DNA from: Aralia elata
Lineage: Eukaryota > Streptophyta > Magnoliopsida > Apiales > Araliaceae
Assembly (NCBI GenBank): GCA_034770075.1
Contig: CM068385.1
Coordinates: 75,880,272 to 75,944,271 of the forward strand
Length of the DNA stretch: 64,000 bases
Direction of reading: 5' to 3'
A program made the position numbers and the translations under genes. This document shows, in pieces, positions 22,528 through 34,341 of the stretch; position 1 is the stretch's first letter; every line of letters starts with the position of its first letter. The notes under the pieces are model-generated. The model was not told the DNA's origin. It made no database searches and was given only the letters and a program-made list of their open reading frames with translations.

Positions 22528-25500
22528 ATGGGGCTGAGAAGAATATTGCCTCTGATCATAATCGGCGTTCTCATCGTATACGAGGACAGAATTTCCATCC
22601 CCTCCTGCGCGGTGGTTCCCGGCGCGAATCCCGAGGAGGGACACGTGGACGAGCAAGATTACCACCTGGATGATGATGATGATGATGATGATGATCTGAA
22701 GGTGATGATGGTGGCAAATCTGCTGCTATTGGGCTCCGAAGCTGGTTATTTCAATCTTTTCTTCAGAGACCATTACTTGTCCAAATTCTTTAAGGTATGT
22801 CAGAATGGGGTTTTGGATTTTTGATTTTTGGGTTGCAAATTCATGACTTTGGTAATTTTTTGTGCTCTATAACTGTTCGATTTATGGGTGTAATATGTAA
22901 TTATCTTTTGTTTGAGAATTTTTTATATGGGTTTTGCTACCGGTCCCATATTTTTTTCCCCTTGGAATGGTGGTAAATACTGGCTATTGAGGTACATTTT
23001 GAGTTTCATTACATAATTTAACTTGTAGTGTAAACATTTTTAATTGAGAAACCTTTTTGGTAAGTTTGAAGATTTACTCTGGATTGTAAGAGAAAGTCCA
23101 GAGCAGGAGCAAAATTAATTTTGATATCTTCAAAGAATTCTAGTATAGGATTGGAAATTACGGATCTGTCAAAGTGAAAATGTGGAGTTCTAAACAGAAA
23201 TTGTGGAAGAAGAGTGGAAGTCAGTTGATGTTAATCGGTTATATGTTGGAGTTTTGGGTTGGTAGGGTTGATAATTTGTTGAATGAAGGGGTTGGACTAA
23301 TAATGGTAGAAATTCTACTGCGAAGCTTGCTAGTAAAATAACTGGCTGCGGGTAAAATTCTACCGAAAACAAAGCAAGAAAAGAGAAGAAAATAAGCTGG
23401 AAAAGGTTTTATTGCACAAAGCTTTGTATATGTCTCATTTGGTAGGATACTAAGTTATATGCTCACTGTAAAGAGCGCAAAAATCTGCAGAGATAATTTG
23501 CTGACAAACTTCATTCTATTTGTGTATAATAGAATTGGTTAGATAGAAGTGTAAATACCGTGACAACTCTTCAATTTAACGGATTCCAATGTAGAAATAG
23601 AGCACTTATAAGTAATAACCAAACAAATAATACCATGGACACAAAAAAAAAAAATGAATTGAAATTTCAGAAAGCATATGGATGACCTGATTTTATAACT
23701 AAAGAAGAAATGAAATCATGAGGGTTTCAGCAAACCCACCCAAAGACTGTCTATGAACTTCATTGATAATTTCATATATATATATATATATATTAAAGGA
23801 GGGCGAGAAAAGATTAATAAAGAGGGACAGTCTGAGTACGCTGAGGAAGAAGATAACATAACTTTAGTGAATAAATGCTTAGAACTGCATTACTAGTCTG
23901 GTATTTAAGGCAATAGCATGTTTGAGCATCCATAATCATAAAAATGGTCTCAATGAAGAAGGAAGAAGACAAAAAGAGCAACTCATATTTGTAGTAGCTG
24001 GGCGTGCATAGCAACACGAGAAACTGATCAGCAGTTAGCTAAGTTTGACCAATACATAATAAATCACTTCTTCCATGATATGCAATTTTGAATATACCAT
24101 TAGACCCTAGAACCTTTTCTCTTCCTTAAGTTGGATTTGGTTCTATTAGTACTTAGAGTCAGTTTTATAAACACACATTAATTGCTCCATAAAAGTTTCC
24201 CTTGTTTACTTTTAAGGTGTCTGCATCTTCAAAAGGATTGCTATTTTTTTTTTTACATTCTGGTTGTAACCATTAGTCTCAGTCCTTAAACAAATTTGTA
24301 TTTTAGGCTCAATGGTTTTGAAGAACTAAATTCTCAGGGACATAAAAGAAGATGGGAATGTGAATTAGAAGAATATTTAGCTCAGGTTAACCTATTGAAA
24401 TTATAAAGAAAATAAATACATGGTTTGAGTTAAGGAACAAGTCTGACGCCTCTCTTAATAAAGAACAATCTTATTTAAACTCTAATGATAGGTTGCAAAG
24501 TTCAGCTTTGTGTTAGAATTTTCAACTCACAGTGATGGTAACTGAATAAAGTTAGGTAGAAGTAGCAAATCTTGTAAGAAGAATCTCAGTTGGTAAAGAC
24601 GCCTTCATGTGCACTAGGACTCTTGTGATTCAAGGACAAGATATTCAAGATAAATAATTGGTAGAAAAATAATTGAAAAACAAGAAAACCAAAATTATGG
24701 AGAAGCTCTCCGCACTCCACTACCCCTAGGATCCTTAACCGTAGAAGAGTAGGAAATTGATCGCTGTCAATAAGAAATTAAGAATAGTCTCAATAATCAA
24801 TAACATTCAGAGTTTTATGTCTAGAACTTGTGGGAATTACATTGCTATTTAAAAAGAATGAAACGCTAGTTTTACATTGAAATTAAAAAGTATAGTGAAG
24901 TAAAAGACCTAACTAATTAATAAAATTTCCTAATCAATATAGAATATCCTAAATCCCCATCATTACATAAAATAATGAATTACATCAATTTCTCCAATTA
25001 AAACATAATATGAACTCCATAAAATGAATATTGGTGGTTTTTCTTGGCTCTTGACTATGGTTCTAAATCATGTTGTATATGAAGATTAATTCTTGTAGAT
25101 GTTGGGATATGCAAGATATGGTGTTTGTTTAGGATTTGTCTTCCAATCTACTTATCTATACTTATCATACTTTAAGTAGATTTCACTTTACTTCATGCCT
25201 TTTTTATGTTAGAAGAAGAGGAATTTCTTACTTTTAGCCATGGATTCCTAATTATAACCAATTTAATCTTCGTAGAACTACGACTATTTACTTGATTCTT
25301 AGGATGTATTGTCAATGTCCATCTTAGGCTCTTCTTCCTTTGGTTTGTGTCAGAAGAAATTCTGAATATTACATGATTATCTAGCCTCATATACTATCCA
25401 AAGATTTATCACTACACTTGATCTTAGTTTAAAACAAACTAGGCTTGATTCTTTATTTAAAATATGTTTGCCCGAAACTTCATAATCTGATAATTTCATG

Positions 25501-26662
25501 TAGTGCTAATATTTGAAACCAGAAATCGTTTGAAATCTTGAAGCCTGATATGCTGCTTGTATTAGGAGATGTTTCTGCTAGAGGTTCAGAGTTGAGCAGA
25601 AGCAAGTGGTCATCTGTGATCCAGCAGTTGCACGGGATGTTAGGTCCCTTTCTTGGCCTACCATTTCATGTTATTCTTGGAGATAGGGATATTGGAGGGT
25701 GCAGTGGGCTAAATGCTGAATCTGTTAGCTGGATAGCTAGCAGTTTCCCAGGATTGGATTCATCTGGTTGTGCTGCCTTTGGAATCAGTAACATTAGCTT
25801 TGTCTCACTTAATTCTGTGGCATTGCTATGTGGGACAATAAGCTGCGTTTCAGTGTTGAAAAAGCCAGTGGAAAGAGAAAGCACAGAATTACAAATGGAA
25901 ATTGAGCATACAAACAAAACAAATAATATGGGGGCCTACTGAAAACGCATTTGCTGACTTTGGATGGAGGGAAAATGCCATGTCAGCTGGGTCCGGTCCC
26001 CGTTCTCTTACTTCACTTGCCGTTGCACCAGACAGGAAACAACTGTCAGGGAGGCAAAATGTACGAGGGAACCCCTAACTATCCACACGAGATTGCAAGA
26101 ACAGCAGAGAGCAGGTAGGTGCAATTTTTAGCAAGCAATTGGTAATTTAGATTGGGGGTCTTGAAGTGTATGGAAACTTATGTCACTGCTATTGATAAAA
26201 GTGTCAAATATTAAGGAAATTTGAACTTTGTCTTCAGGGGACTTGCTGGCACTGGGCCGTACAAGTTGTGGCAAACTCTTCCACCAAATGCTACTGAATA
26301 CATCTTTCAAGCTCTAAGACCTAGGTATTTTCGTGTTCTTGAATACTTTGAAGCTTCTGTTTTATATGTTTTTATTTAGGAATAAACATTGCATGCATCC
26401 TGAGTTTCTATTTCCATGCAACAAGAGGCTTTGTCTTTGCCAAGCAGATTTTGACTCCTTTCCACAATGAACTCTAAATTTCTACTCTTAAGGTTAACCA
26501 CCAAGTCCTGTGACTAGTTTTTCAATTTTTCTTTTTTTAAAATAGTAAGTAGTCATGCATAAAAGGGCATCAAAAGGGGATGCAATCCTGCGTATGCAAA
26601 AACAATGAAAATAACTTGTGGACCTTAAAACAGATAACATAGCCTAGAACCAAAACACCCCC

Positions 26663-26708
<46 letters not shown>

Positions 26709-29700
26709 ACATCTCAAGCAACCAGGCTCAACTCCGAGATAAATCAGCAAAATACTCTATTGAAACCAGTCGGATTCATTCTACCAAACAAATAGGAGTC
26801 TCAAGAATAACAAACTAATGTTAACAACTGAGCACTCCTTCTCTTCAAAATATCTACAAGTCCACTCCTTCCAAGTTCTCCACCATAAATGAGGCACCAT
26901 TTCCCATCGCTTTCTGTACTTCTTGGGAAAACGTGTACCTACGCAGCCAACAAGTCGCGAACCAATCTAGGGATCACCCAAGCCACCCCGAGAAGAACAA
27001 ACTATTCTGCTACAACTCCCTGCGATCTCACAATGCAAGTTTAAGTGATCTGCTGATTCCCAATCCTTCTTACATATGAAACACTGATTTGCTAAATGCT
27101 TGCCCCTTCGCGATAATGAGTCCTGAGTCGACCCCATAGAAGCCATCCATAAAAAAAAAAAAAAAAAACACTTTCTTGTGTAGAGATCGGAGGGCTGCAC
27201 TTTTTTAAGTGCTCTTTTTTTATTTATTTTGTTTTCATTAGTCCGTTGTGGGTGGACTTCTCTTCTTGCCCCCCCCCCCCCCTTTTATTGTATCCTTTAT
27301 TTTCTATTAATAAAATTTCTTCTTTCATAAAAAAAAATGCTTGAAAAGAAGTCCCCTACTCCTAAAGGGCCGGATAATAAGACTTACTTGAAAACCTTCC
27401 ACTCTGATGAGGAACCCATCGAACCGAATCATGAACCCCTGGAAGTTACCCTCCTCGATGTGAAGAGACAATAAACCATCCACTTCTCAGCTCCCAATCC
27501 TGAAAGAACCTCTTGAACACTGGTGCCAAATTTGACGACCCTCCACCACATATATAATTAGCCACAAATGTGCCCCTACCTACTGCCAGCACAAAATGAC
27601 TCGGAAATATTGAACAAAGTGTCTACTCCCTGATCCAAATATTCGTCCAAAATCTGATTCTCCCACCATTCCCTACGACAAAGGAAACATGTCTCCCAAA
27701 TACCAACCCCCCCCCCCCCCCCCCTTTTTTCCACTAACGCACCCCATATGAAGTCTCAGGCTTCCAGTGATCCACCCTCCTTGCTCCAACTGAAATCTAC
27801 ATAACATCATCTTCCTCCAAAAACAGTCCTTAAAATTAAAACACCAAAGACATTTCCCTCATAGCCTATGTTACATGGCCTAGGGATCCTTGTCGGGTGT
27901 GAGAAACTGTCTTACACAGTTACACTGGACTCCTATTCTTTTAAAACATTTTCATTATTTACACAATTTTGTAGTGTCCAGCTGCCCACACCCACACCCA
28001 CACCCACACCCACACCCACACCCACACCCACACCCACACCCACACCCGTGTTATTGACACTTTACCCTTAACTGAAAATTCCATGTAAGGCAGCTCATAG
28101 CACCACATTGAACAATCCAAACTCTCTCGCCTCCAACCCTCCTTGCTCCATTGGCACACAAACTTGATCCCAGCCAACGAGATTGTACTTTCCTCCCTCA
28201 TCATTCCTTTATACAAAAAGTCTTGAACAAACTTCTCCAACCACTTTTTAACATACGCCGGCAGCTGCACTAAAACCAAAAAAATATGTAGGGGTTGTTT
28301 GTTGCTTCTTGTATCATTATACATTAATAGACCAATATTCGCCACAGTACAAAGCACGCAGACACAATTTAAGGTGTGTTTGTAGAAAGGGGACACCATG
28401 ATAAAAGCTTACGAACTCCAAACATGGGCGTTCCCCTATGGAGATTTAGGTAGCTCCTCCCTCCTAACCCCTCTCTTCCCATTTCATCTGTTCTCTAAAA
28501 TTGATTGTTATGGAAAGAATTGAATTAGTGAAACAATAGAACAGTGTGCTTGCAATAATATAAAGTTTTCAGGCGGAACTTTATTGAGGTCAAATTGCAT
28601 GCCCAAGTTACATAAAACGCTAATTATCCATATGGGAGACTTTCTATAGTGGGAAACTGTGAGGACTGAGGGTAAAGGTGAACAAAAGATATATACTCGG
28701 ATAAAATGTATTTTATATATAAGTTGTGAAAGTGAGGAAACTTTGAGGTCATATCTATTATTTAGTATGGCTTGAGTTGTATCGTCACCGAAACAATGCT
28801 TAGCCCATAGTTGTTATGGCGTCGTCTAGGTGACGACTAGGCGTCCTAGCGTTGAAGAAGGGCAAGGTAACGCTTTGGACGCCGATCCGCCAAGGCTTAC
28901 GCATTAGTAACGGGTCCAAATTAAGTGATTAAGTCATTTTTTACCATGACTCATCATAACTCATGGACTTTTTCAATTACCCAACTCAACCCATGACCCT
29001 AACCTAACCCATGACCCTACTCCTTTGAATGAGAGTAATGCTCGTGAGGGAGACGAAAATGACTTCATAGTTGATGACTTTGCTTGAGTTATGACTAGTC
29101 ACTAGAGACAGTAGCGAGTGGAGACTTTTTCATAGTATTAGTTATTATGTTTTGGGATTTAGTGTATAAAATTTTATTGTGCAATATACTTTTGAAGTAA
29201 AATAAATAATGTATAAAGTGTACATTGTTAACTACTTGTCGCCATACGGACGCCATGGCAGGCGACTTATTGCCTAAGCGTCCTGGCGGTCAACTACCAC
29301 CGCGTCCCGCCTTGGCGCCATGACAACTATGGCTTAACCCCTAAATCTATTTTGGCAGAGCCAGCTAGTGCTGAGTGCAAGTGCCATTCAACCCTAACCA
29401 CGACTCAATGATTCTTCACCATTTGTCTGTTGTCATCATTTGTTTGCCTTTACTATATGAGCTGGAATTCCAGTTATACCCTTAATATCTCTTTAAGGAC
29501 ACACTACTGTTTTATTAGTATTTCTTCATAGTTTGACAAAAAAAATTATGAGATGGATGCCATCAAACTAGTCAGAACGAGATGTATCTTTTCTTCTTTT
29601 CTGTTTTGCATCCTAAAAACTTGATGAACCCCAGTTTTTAATTGGATCAAGAAACAAGGAAGTGACTTAGTGTATCTTTTTTTCTCTTTCCCTACAGGAT

Positions 29701-29971
29701 TATTTTCAGTGCACACACCCATAAGTTTAATTATCAAACTCATTCGGATGGGACACGCGAGATAACTGTTCCAGCCATGTCGTGGGATGCCAGTAATGAC
29801 CCTGGTTTTGTTATTGTGACTTTCAGAAGGAATGGAAAAGTGGTAACTGTTAGCCATTGTTTGCTTGCTAGGGAATCTAATGTACTAGTTACTTGTACTT
29901 CAATTCTTGTTTTCTTGATCTTATCTCTGCTTGTAACACACTCATCTGTTCAAACAAATTCAGTAAGTTGA
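22528..29971 (+). CDS. Predicted metallophosphoesterase, MPPE1/Ted1/Cdc1-like, four exons
   Basis: Exons: 22528-22794, 25523-26114, 26238-26324, 29698-29971, all with GT-AG introns; about 405 residues. Exon 1 gives a hydrophobic N-terminus, an acidic run of nine Asp, then DLKVMMVANLLLLGSEAGY. Exon 2 carries the metallophosphatase block LLVLGDVSARGSE and GDRDIGG. Exon 4 has the metal-binding FSAHTHK, PAMSWDA and DPGFV, and ends in a hydrophobic segment that looks membrane-spanning. Relatives in animals and yeast remodel GPI anchors in the ER; a similar role is only inferred. Exon 2 contains four 1-base length differences, all in homopolymers (25831-25833, about 25859-25863, 25930-25934, 25998-26001). 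Between them the frames encode continuous family-like sequence, so they look like sequence errors; a recent pseudogene is possible. Introns 1 and 3 are long, and intron 3 holds transposons. Confidence 0.85.
26664..26706 (+). repeat. Poly(A) run of 43
   Basis: An uninterrupted A run inside the 3' part of the LINE remnant and on the strand opposite to the LINE tail. Its exact length is unlikely to be reliable. Confidence 0.9.
27185..27336 (+). mobile_element. Small insertion with a retroposon-like 3' tail
   Basis: It splits the zinc-binding part of the antisense LINE. On the + strand it ends TTGTATCCTTTATTTTC...AATAAAATTTC...CATAAAAAAAAA, like the 3' ends of plant LINEs and SINEs. It also contains a run of 14 C. 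The target duplication is not clear. Confidence 0.3.
27984..28047 (+). repeat. CCCACA hexamer microsatellite
   Basis: About 10.5 copies of CCCACA. It lies in the antisense LINE, where it would read as Val-Trp repeats. It resembles but is not the plant telomere repeat CCCTAAA. Confidence 0.95.
28806..29331. mobile_element. Non-autonomous hAT element, 526 bp
   Basis: The ends are inverted copies: CATAGTTGTTATGGCG on the left and, complemented, CATAGTTGTCATGGCGCC on the right. They are flanked by an 8-bp target duplication, GCTTAGCC on the left (28798-28805) and GCTTAACC on the right (29332-29339), with one mismatch. Subterminal regions on both sides repeat GGCG/CGCC-rich phrases such as TAGGCGTCCTAGCG and TGCCTAAGCGTCCTGGCGG. 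There is no transposase. It lies in intron 3 of the metallophosphoesterase gene. Confidence 0.85.
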
Positions 29972-30769
29972 TGTTAATGACCTTCCAGACATAGTTCGAG
30001 TCTTGCATAACATAAATAATCTAAATGAAGATCAAATTTATCATTCAATTTGTAAAACAAAATTCAGTCAATAATGTAAAATCAAAATGCAGGCTGTCAT
30101 ATTAATATCAATCTTTAGTTGCTAAATCAATCATATAAATTTGCCTAATCCAATACCTTGATTTTCAATTATAGAGTTTAAGAAGTCTTTAGAAATATAT
30201 ACCTCATCGTTAACTACATAGAAATGTATGGTTATTTCCCTGGTCTCTTTTTAAGCTAAAAAGAAAAACAGAAATATAAATTTCATTGCACTTATTTGCA
30301 ATTTTGCTTGCATGACATAATTGGAATCTGTTGCTCATAAATAAAGTCTTGACATCATGTTTTGGTTACCAATATGTTTTAGGTGACTCATCATCTCATT
30401 AGTAAATAATTACTTTGTCAAAAAGTTTTTGTGAACTATTGACACCCTTGAATGAGCATAATGTGTTTCAAATGAAAATTTTTGTTTTGACAAAAGAGTG
30501 CTTTTATTTTTCTTCTGTTTTGGAAGATGTAATTATTTAAATATTTTATGTTAGTGACAACTACAGAAAACACTACAGATCTAATAATTCTACCAGGAAA
30601 AATATTTTCTTCCACTGTTCTTCTGTATCCAGGGTTGAGTGGAGAGAGAACGCACAAGTATTTGTCATCTTCTTTTCCTTGGAAAAGTTTCGATAATATG
30701 GTCCTCTTAGAAGGACATTCATTACTTTAATGAACATAGTACTTTGGAAGTAAAAGCTTTCCTGGTCAG
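29972..30769. other. 3' flank of the metallophosphoesterase gene, nothing else seen
   Basis: AT-rich DNA that should contain the 3' UTR. I see no coding exon. The last codons of the gene contain TCA|GTAAGT, which could be a splice donor, so an extra 3' exon or an alternative end cannot be excluded. Confidence 0.4.
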
Positions 30770-31885
30770 CTTGTGTTGGGAAGGTCTCGAGCATTGTTTT
30801 TCGATGGCTTTCTTCCAGCATTGTCCGAGTGTTACGATGGAAGGTGGACTTCTTTCGCGAGCTTTTTTTTTTGTTTGTTTTTTTGGAGGTTTAGAGAAGT
30901 TTGTACTTTATTGCTTGTTTTCCCCCGAAGATTGGTGGGGCAGATGACTTCTGGACTGAAAATTAATGTGAAAAGAGCATGTTTTTGGCTAGGGAGGTTG
31001 GATGCCAGAAGTCTTGGCTGCTATCCTAGGTTGCAGGTGGGTATTTTGCCAGTGATTAATTTGAACCTTGCTCTTAGAGCGAATAAATGAAAGGCAATTT
31101 GGGGCCAGTCGTGGAGGGATTTGAAATCGGTTAGCTGGGTAATAGAGGAGCTACTTGTCTAAAGGGGATATATTAGTTCTTATTAAGAGTATTTTATTGA
31201 GTCTTCCCACCTAGATTCTTCTTTATTGAAGTTTTTGGCTTCGATGCAAGAAAAGTTGAATAAGATGAGGAGTTTTTTGTGGTCTGGAAATGAATAGTCT
31301 GATAATATCATCCAGTGAAGTGGGTATTGTTTGTTCCTATCTGGAAGGGGTGGGGTGGGTATTCGGGTGTTTGACATGTTTAATCAAAGCTTTTTTTGGG
31401 AAGTGGCTTTGATGTCTATGGTGGAGGGGGAGGATAGGCTAGCAAATTGAGTTGTGGCAAGTAAATTTGGGTTGGAGAAAGGGGGATTGGCTTCTTAATA
31501 ATCGATAAGGCCTTTTGGAGTCGGTTATGAAAGGCTATAGCGGAGGTTGGGATGGTTTTATGGACCATACTTTCTTTTGAGTTGGGTGATGGAAGACAAA
31601 GCCAAGTCTGGACGGACATTTGGGTTTGGGGAGGGGGGAGGGGGGAGGGGGGGAGGTGAGGAAATTTTCGATACCTGTGGATAGAGAGGAGTGCTGCTGA
31701 TTTAGTGTTGATTACAGATGGAACTGTTAAATGGCATCCTGTATTTGCATGAACTTCTAGGATTAGGTGTTGCTGGAGGTGGTTTTTTGGATTCGCTTGC
31801 CCTTTTGTATACTGCGCGTGTAATGGGATGTTATCCCCTTTTGGTGCTGTTAATAATATATTAATATCTTATCAGAAAAGAGCTT
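30770..31885 (+). mobile_element. Decayed LINE (L1-like) between the two genes
   Basis: The + strand has phrases of plant LINE reverse transcriptase in shifting frames: TSGLKINVKRACFWLG near 30950, then the R-S-LGCYPRLQVGILPV segment, ATWGPVVEGFE-like wording near 31100, and WKGWGGYSGV near 31350. Many stops and frameshifts separate them. The 3' end has CTTTTGTATACTGCGCG and GGTGCTGTTAATAATATATT followed by TCAGAAAAG, a typical LINE tail. Confidence 0.7.
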
Positions 31886-32254
31886 TAAAGTTAATGTTTG
31901 TTGGCAAATTTTTGGTATGGAAGAGTAGTCTAAAGGCAATATTGCTCAAGGCTATTAGACATCTATACAATGTGTGTTTCTTGTAATTTTTGAAGTTATG
32001 CCCTGAAAGTGTTTAGTCCTATTGTATATTAAAATTGAAGTAGTTGAGCACCATACTTCTAAAAGAAACCAAAATGTAGTAACAAGTGCAAATACTTTGT
32101 ATAGCAAATTTCCCTGAATTGTCTCTTATTTGCATCGTAGGTGTTGTAGACTTGTAGTGAAAACTACAAGCTAAAAAGATAGGTTATGATAATCCGATAA
32201 AATTGGCTTTCAATTTGAAGGGTGGCATTCAATTTGAAGGTTACGTCCCTAATA
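31886..32254. other. 3' flank of the xylosidase gene, no gene seen
   Basis: AT-rich sequence that probably includes the 3' UTR of the - strand gene. A 15-bp phrase, TTCAATTTGAAGG, occurs twice near 32208 and 32228. Confidence 0.4.
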
Positions 32255-34308
32255 TCACATGGCAACGTTGATGGGATATTCTTCATCTCCTACAACGAGA
32301 TACTGAGACCCTGCTTCAATCACCATTAAACCATCTTCATTAGCTCCACTAAGATGTTCGCAAGGATTTAGTGTAAACATGACTTCAGTTCTTTCTCCTC
32401 CATTCAAGAAAACGCTCTGGAATCCCACTAACTGCTTTATCGCCACCCCATTTCTACGCTTGTCCTGCCTAACAAATAGCAATACTGGATGCTTTCCGGC
32501 CAACTCCCCATGATTTTTAACTCCCACAGTAGCTGAGAACTTTGCCTTCTCACATAACTCTGTCCCCATTTCTGAAACCAGCAGGTGATGAGTTGAACTT
32601 GAGTTTACTGATAATGGACTGAAATTGAGCTGCTTTTTGGTAAGAGAGACAAATTCGTAAGAATATTTTGAGTAGCTAAGGCCATAGCCAAACGGGTAAA
32701 CTTTTTTGCCTGTGTAGAATCTGTAAGTGCGCCCCGGGTAGCCTGTGGACGCTTGAGGTCGCATTCTCATGTCTGTCATAGGTACTTTGATGAAATCTTT
32801 CGGGTACCAAGTTATGGGCAACTTTCCTCCTGCAAGACAACATGCAACACGCATTAACATCTTAAATCTTGATATAATTATCAGCACAAAGCTTAGGTTA
32901 TTTAGTTTTTCGTCCAAATCGGTTCATTTCTGGATGGAAAACTTTGGCAAGAACAGTGGCCAAGTTTTTCATACATCTTTTCTTATGTTTATTAAAAAAC
33001 TCAGTAAGACGAGTTGGACAGAGAATTTAGTTTTGCGTCCATTTCTTTTATTTTCCATCCATTTTAAAACTCGGTAACAGAGTGAAAGAGTAGCATGATA
33101 TTTTGGAAAATATTATCAGTAAACTTTTTACCCGGATTATGGTCACCAAAGATGATTTCTGCAACTGCAGTCCCTCCCGCCTCACCTGGATAACCAGCCC
33201 ACAAGATCCCTCCTATCTTCGGATCATATTTGGCGAATGAAATATCAACTGGACCTCCACAAAGCACCACCAGTATCACTGGCTTCTTTGCAGCTTTAGC
33301 AACACTGCTGATGAGACTCTGCTGCTTACCTGGGAGCACCAAGTCTACACGATCGAAATCCTCCCTCTCTTGACTTTGATCCAAACCCATAAACAGAACG
33401 ACATAATCCACCGTTTTTGCTATCTGCACCGCTTCATTGATAAAAACATCGGTGCAATTCACAGCATTGCAACCCTGGTGATAAACCGCATTTTTCACAT
33501 AACCTTGAAGTGCTTGTAGTGCAGTGATGGATCTGCAAGGAGGGCCTGCATAGTTACCGATAAGAGTGTGTGCATTATTGGCATTAGGACCAATTACCCC
33601 GAGGGACGAGGTTTTGGTCTTTGGAAGTGGGAGGAGCTTTGCTGAGTTCTTTAGGAGGACAATGCCATTTCGAGCTGCTTCTAGGGCTAGGTCCAGGTGC
33701 TCTTTGTTGCAGACCAGGTTCGGACTGATGTTTCCGTAGGCTTGGTTGCTTGGGTTGCCATTGAACAGCCCTAGCCTCATTCTAACAGAGAAAAGGTTGT
33801 GAAGGGCTCTGTCTATTTGTGCTTCTGGCAATTTTTTCTTTTGAACTGCGGATTTGGTGTAGTTCTTTAGGTAGGAACCACAGTTAACATCCATGCCTGT
33901 CAAATTCAATTTCAAAGAGATGGAAAGGAACATTTATTAGAAATATGAATGAGCTATAAAAGTTTTGTTTTTTTCACTTTTTTTTGTAATTTATTAATCA
34001 TTAAAAAATACTACAAATGGCTGCAAGTTCTTGAAATCTTGTTCTTACTGAGGTGTGAAGCTAATGTGAAAATTTAAATGAGAACTAGTCAGTTTTCTCC
34101 TAGTTCTTTACTCTGGGCACTATTCGATTGCTTTTGATTTTTGCTAACTTTGTTGATTTAAATTGTTGGAATAATATGATTATTGTGATTTTAGAAACAA
34201 TAATTCACTTACTTAAAAATTGCTGAAAAGAAAAAATTGAAATACTATTCCGATTCACTTTTAGCGGACACTGAAGACCTAGCCTTTTAAAATATAAAAA
34301 TATAAAAA

Positions 34309-34341
<33 letters not shown>

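Larger units (their letters stand above)
26527..28400 (-). mobile_element. Decayed LINE (L1-like) in intron 3, antisense to the gene
   Basis: On the - strand, 28290-28080 reads like the end of a plant LINE reverse transcriptase, with YVKKWLEKFVQDFLYKG and the VCQWSKEGW block. About 27700-27350 continues with GDG-R-I-R-F-W-like wording. About 27200-26985 is the RT zinc-binding domain, with RRGKHLANQCFICKKDWESA and a following HLNLHC. The 3' tail is A-rich on the - strand near 26546-26527. Homopolymers, frameshifts and a microsatellite break the frame. No 5' part is present, as is usual for LINE copies. Confidence 0.75.

Noticed and set aside
27984..28047. Interstitial telomere repeat
   Set aside because: The unit is CCCACA and not CCCTAAA. 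It is an ordinary microsatellite.
27959..28399. A 146-codon - strand frame as a host gene
   Set aside because: It is the end of a LINE reverse transcriptase fused to the CCCACA microsatellite, which gives Val-Trp repeats.
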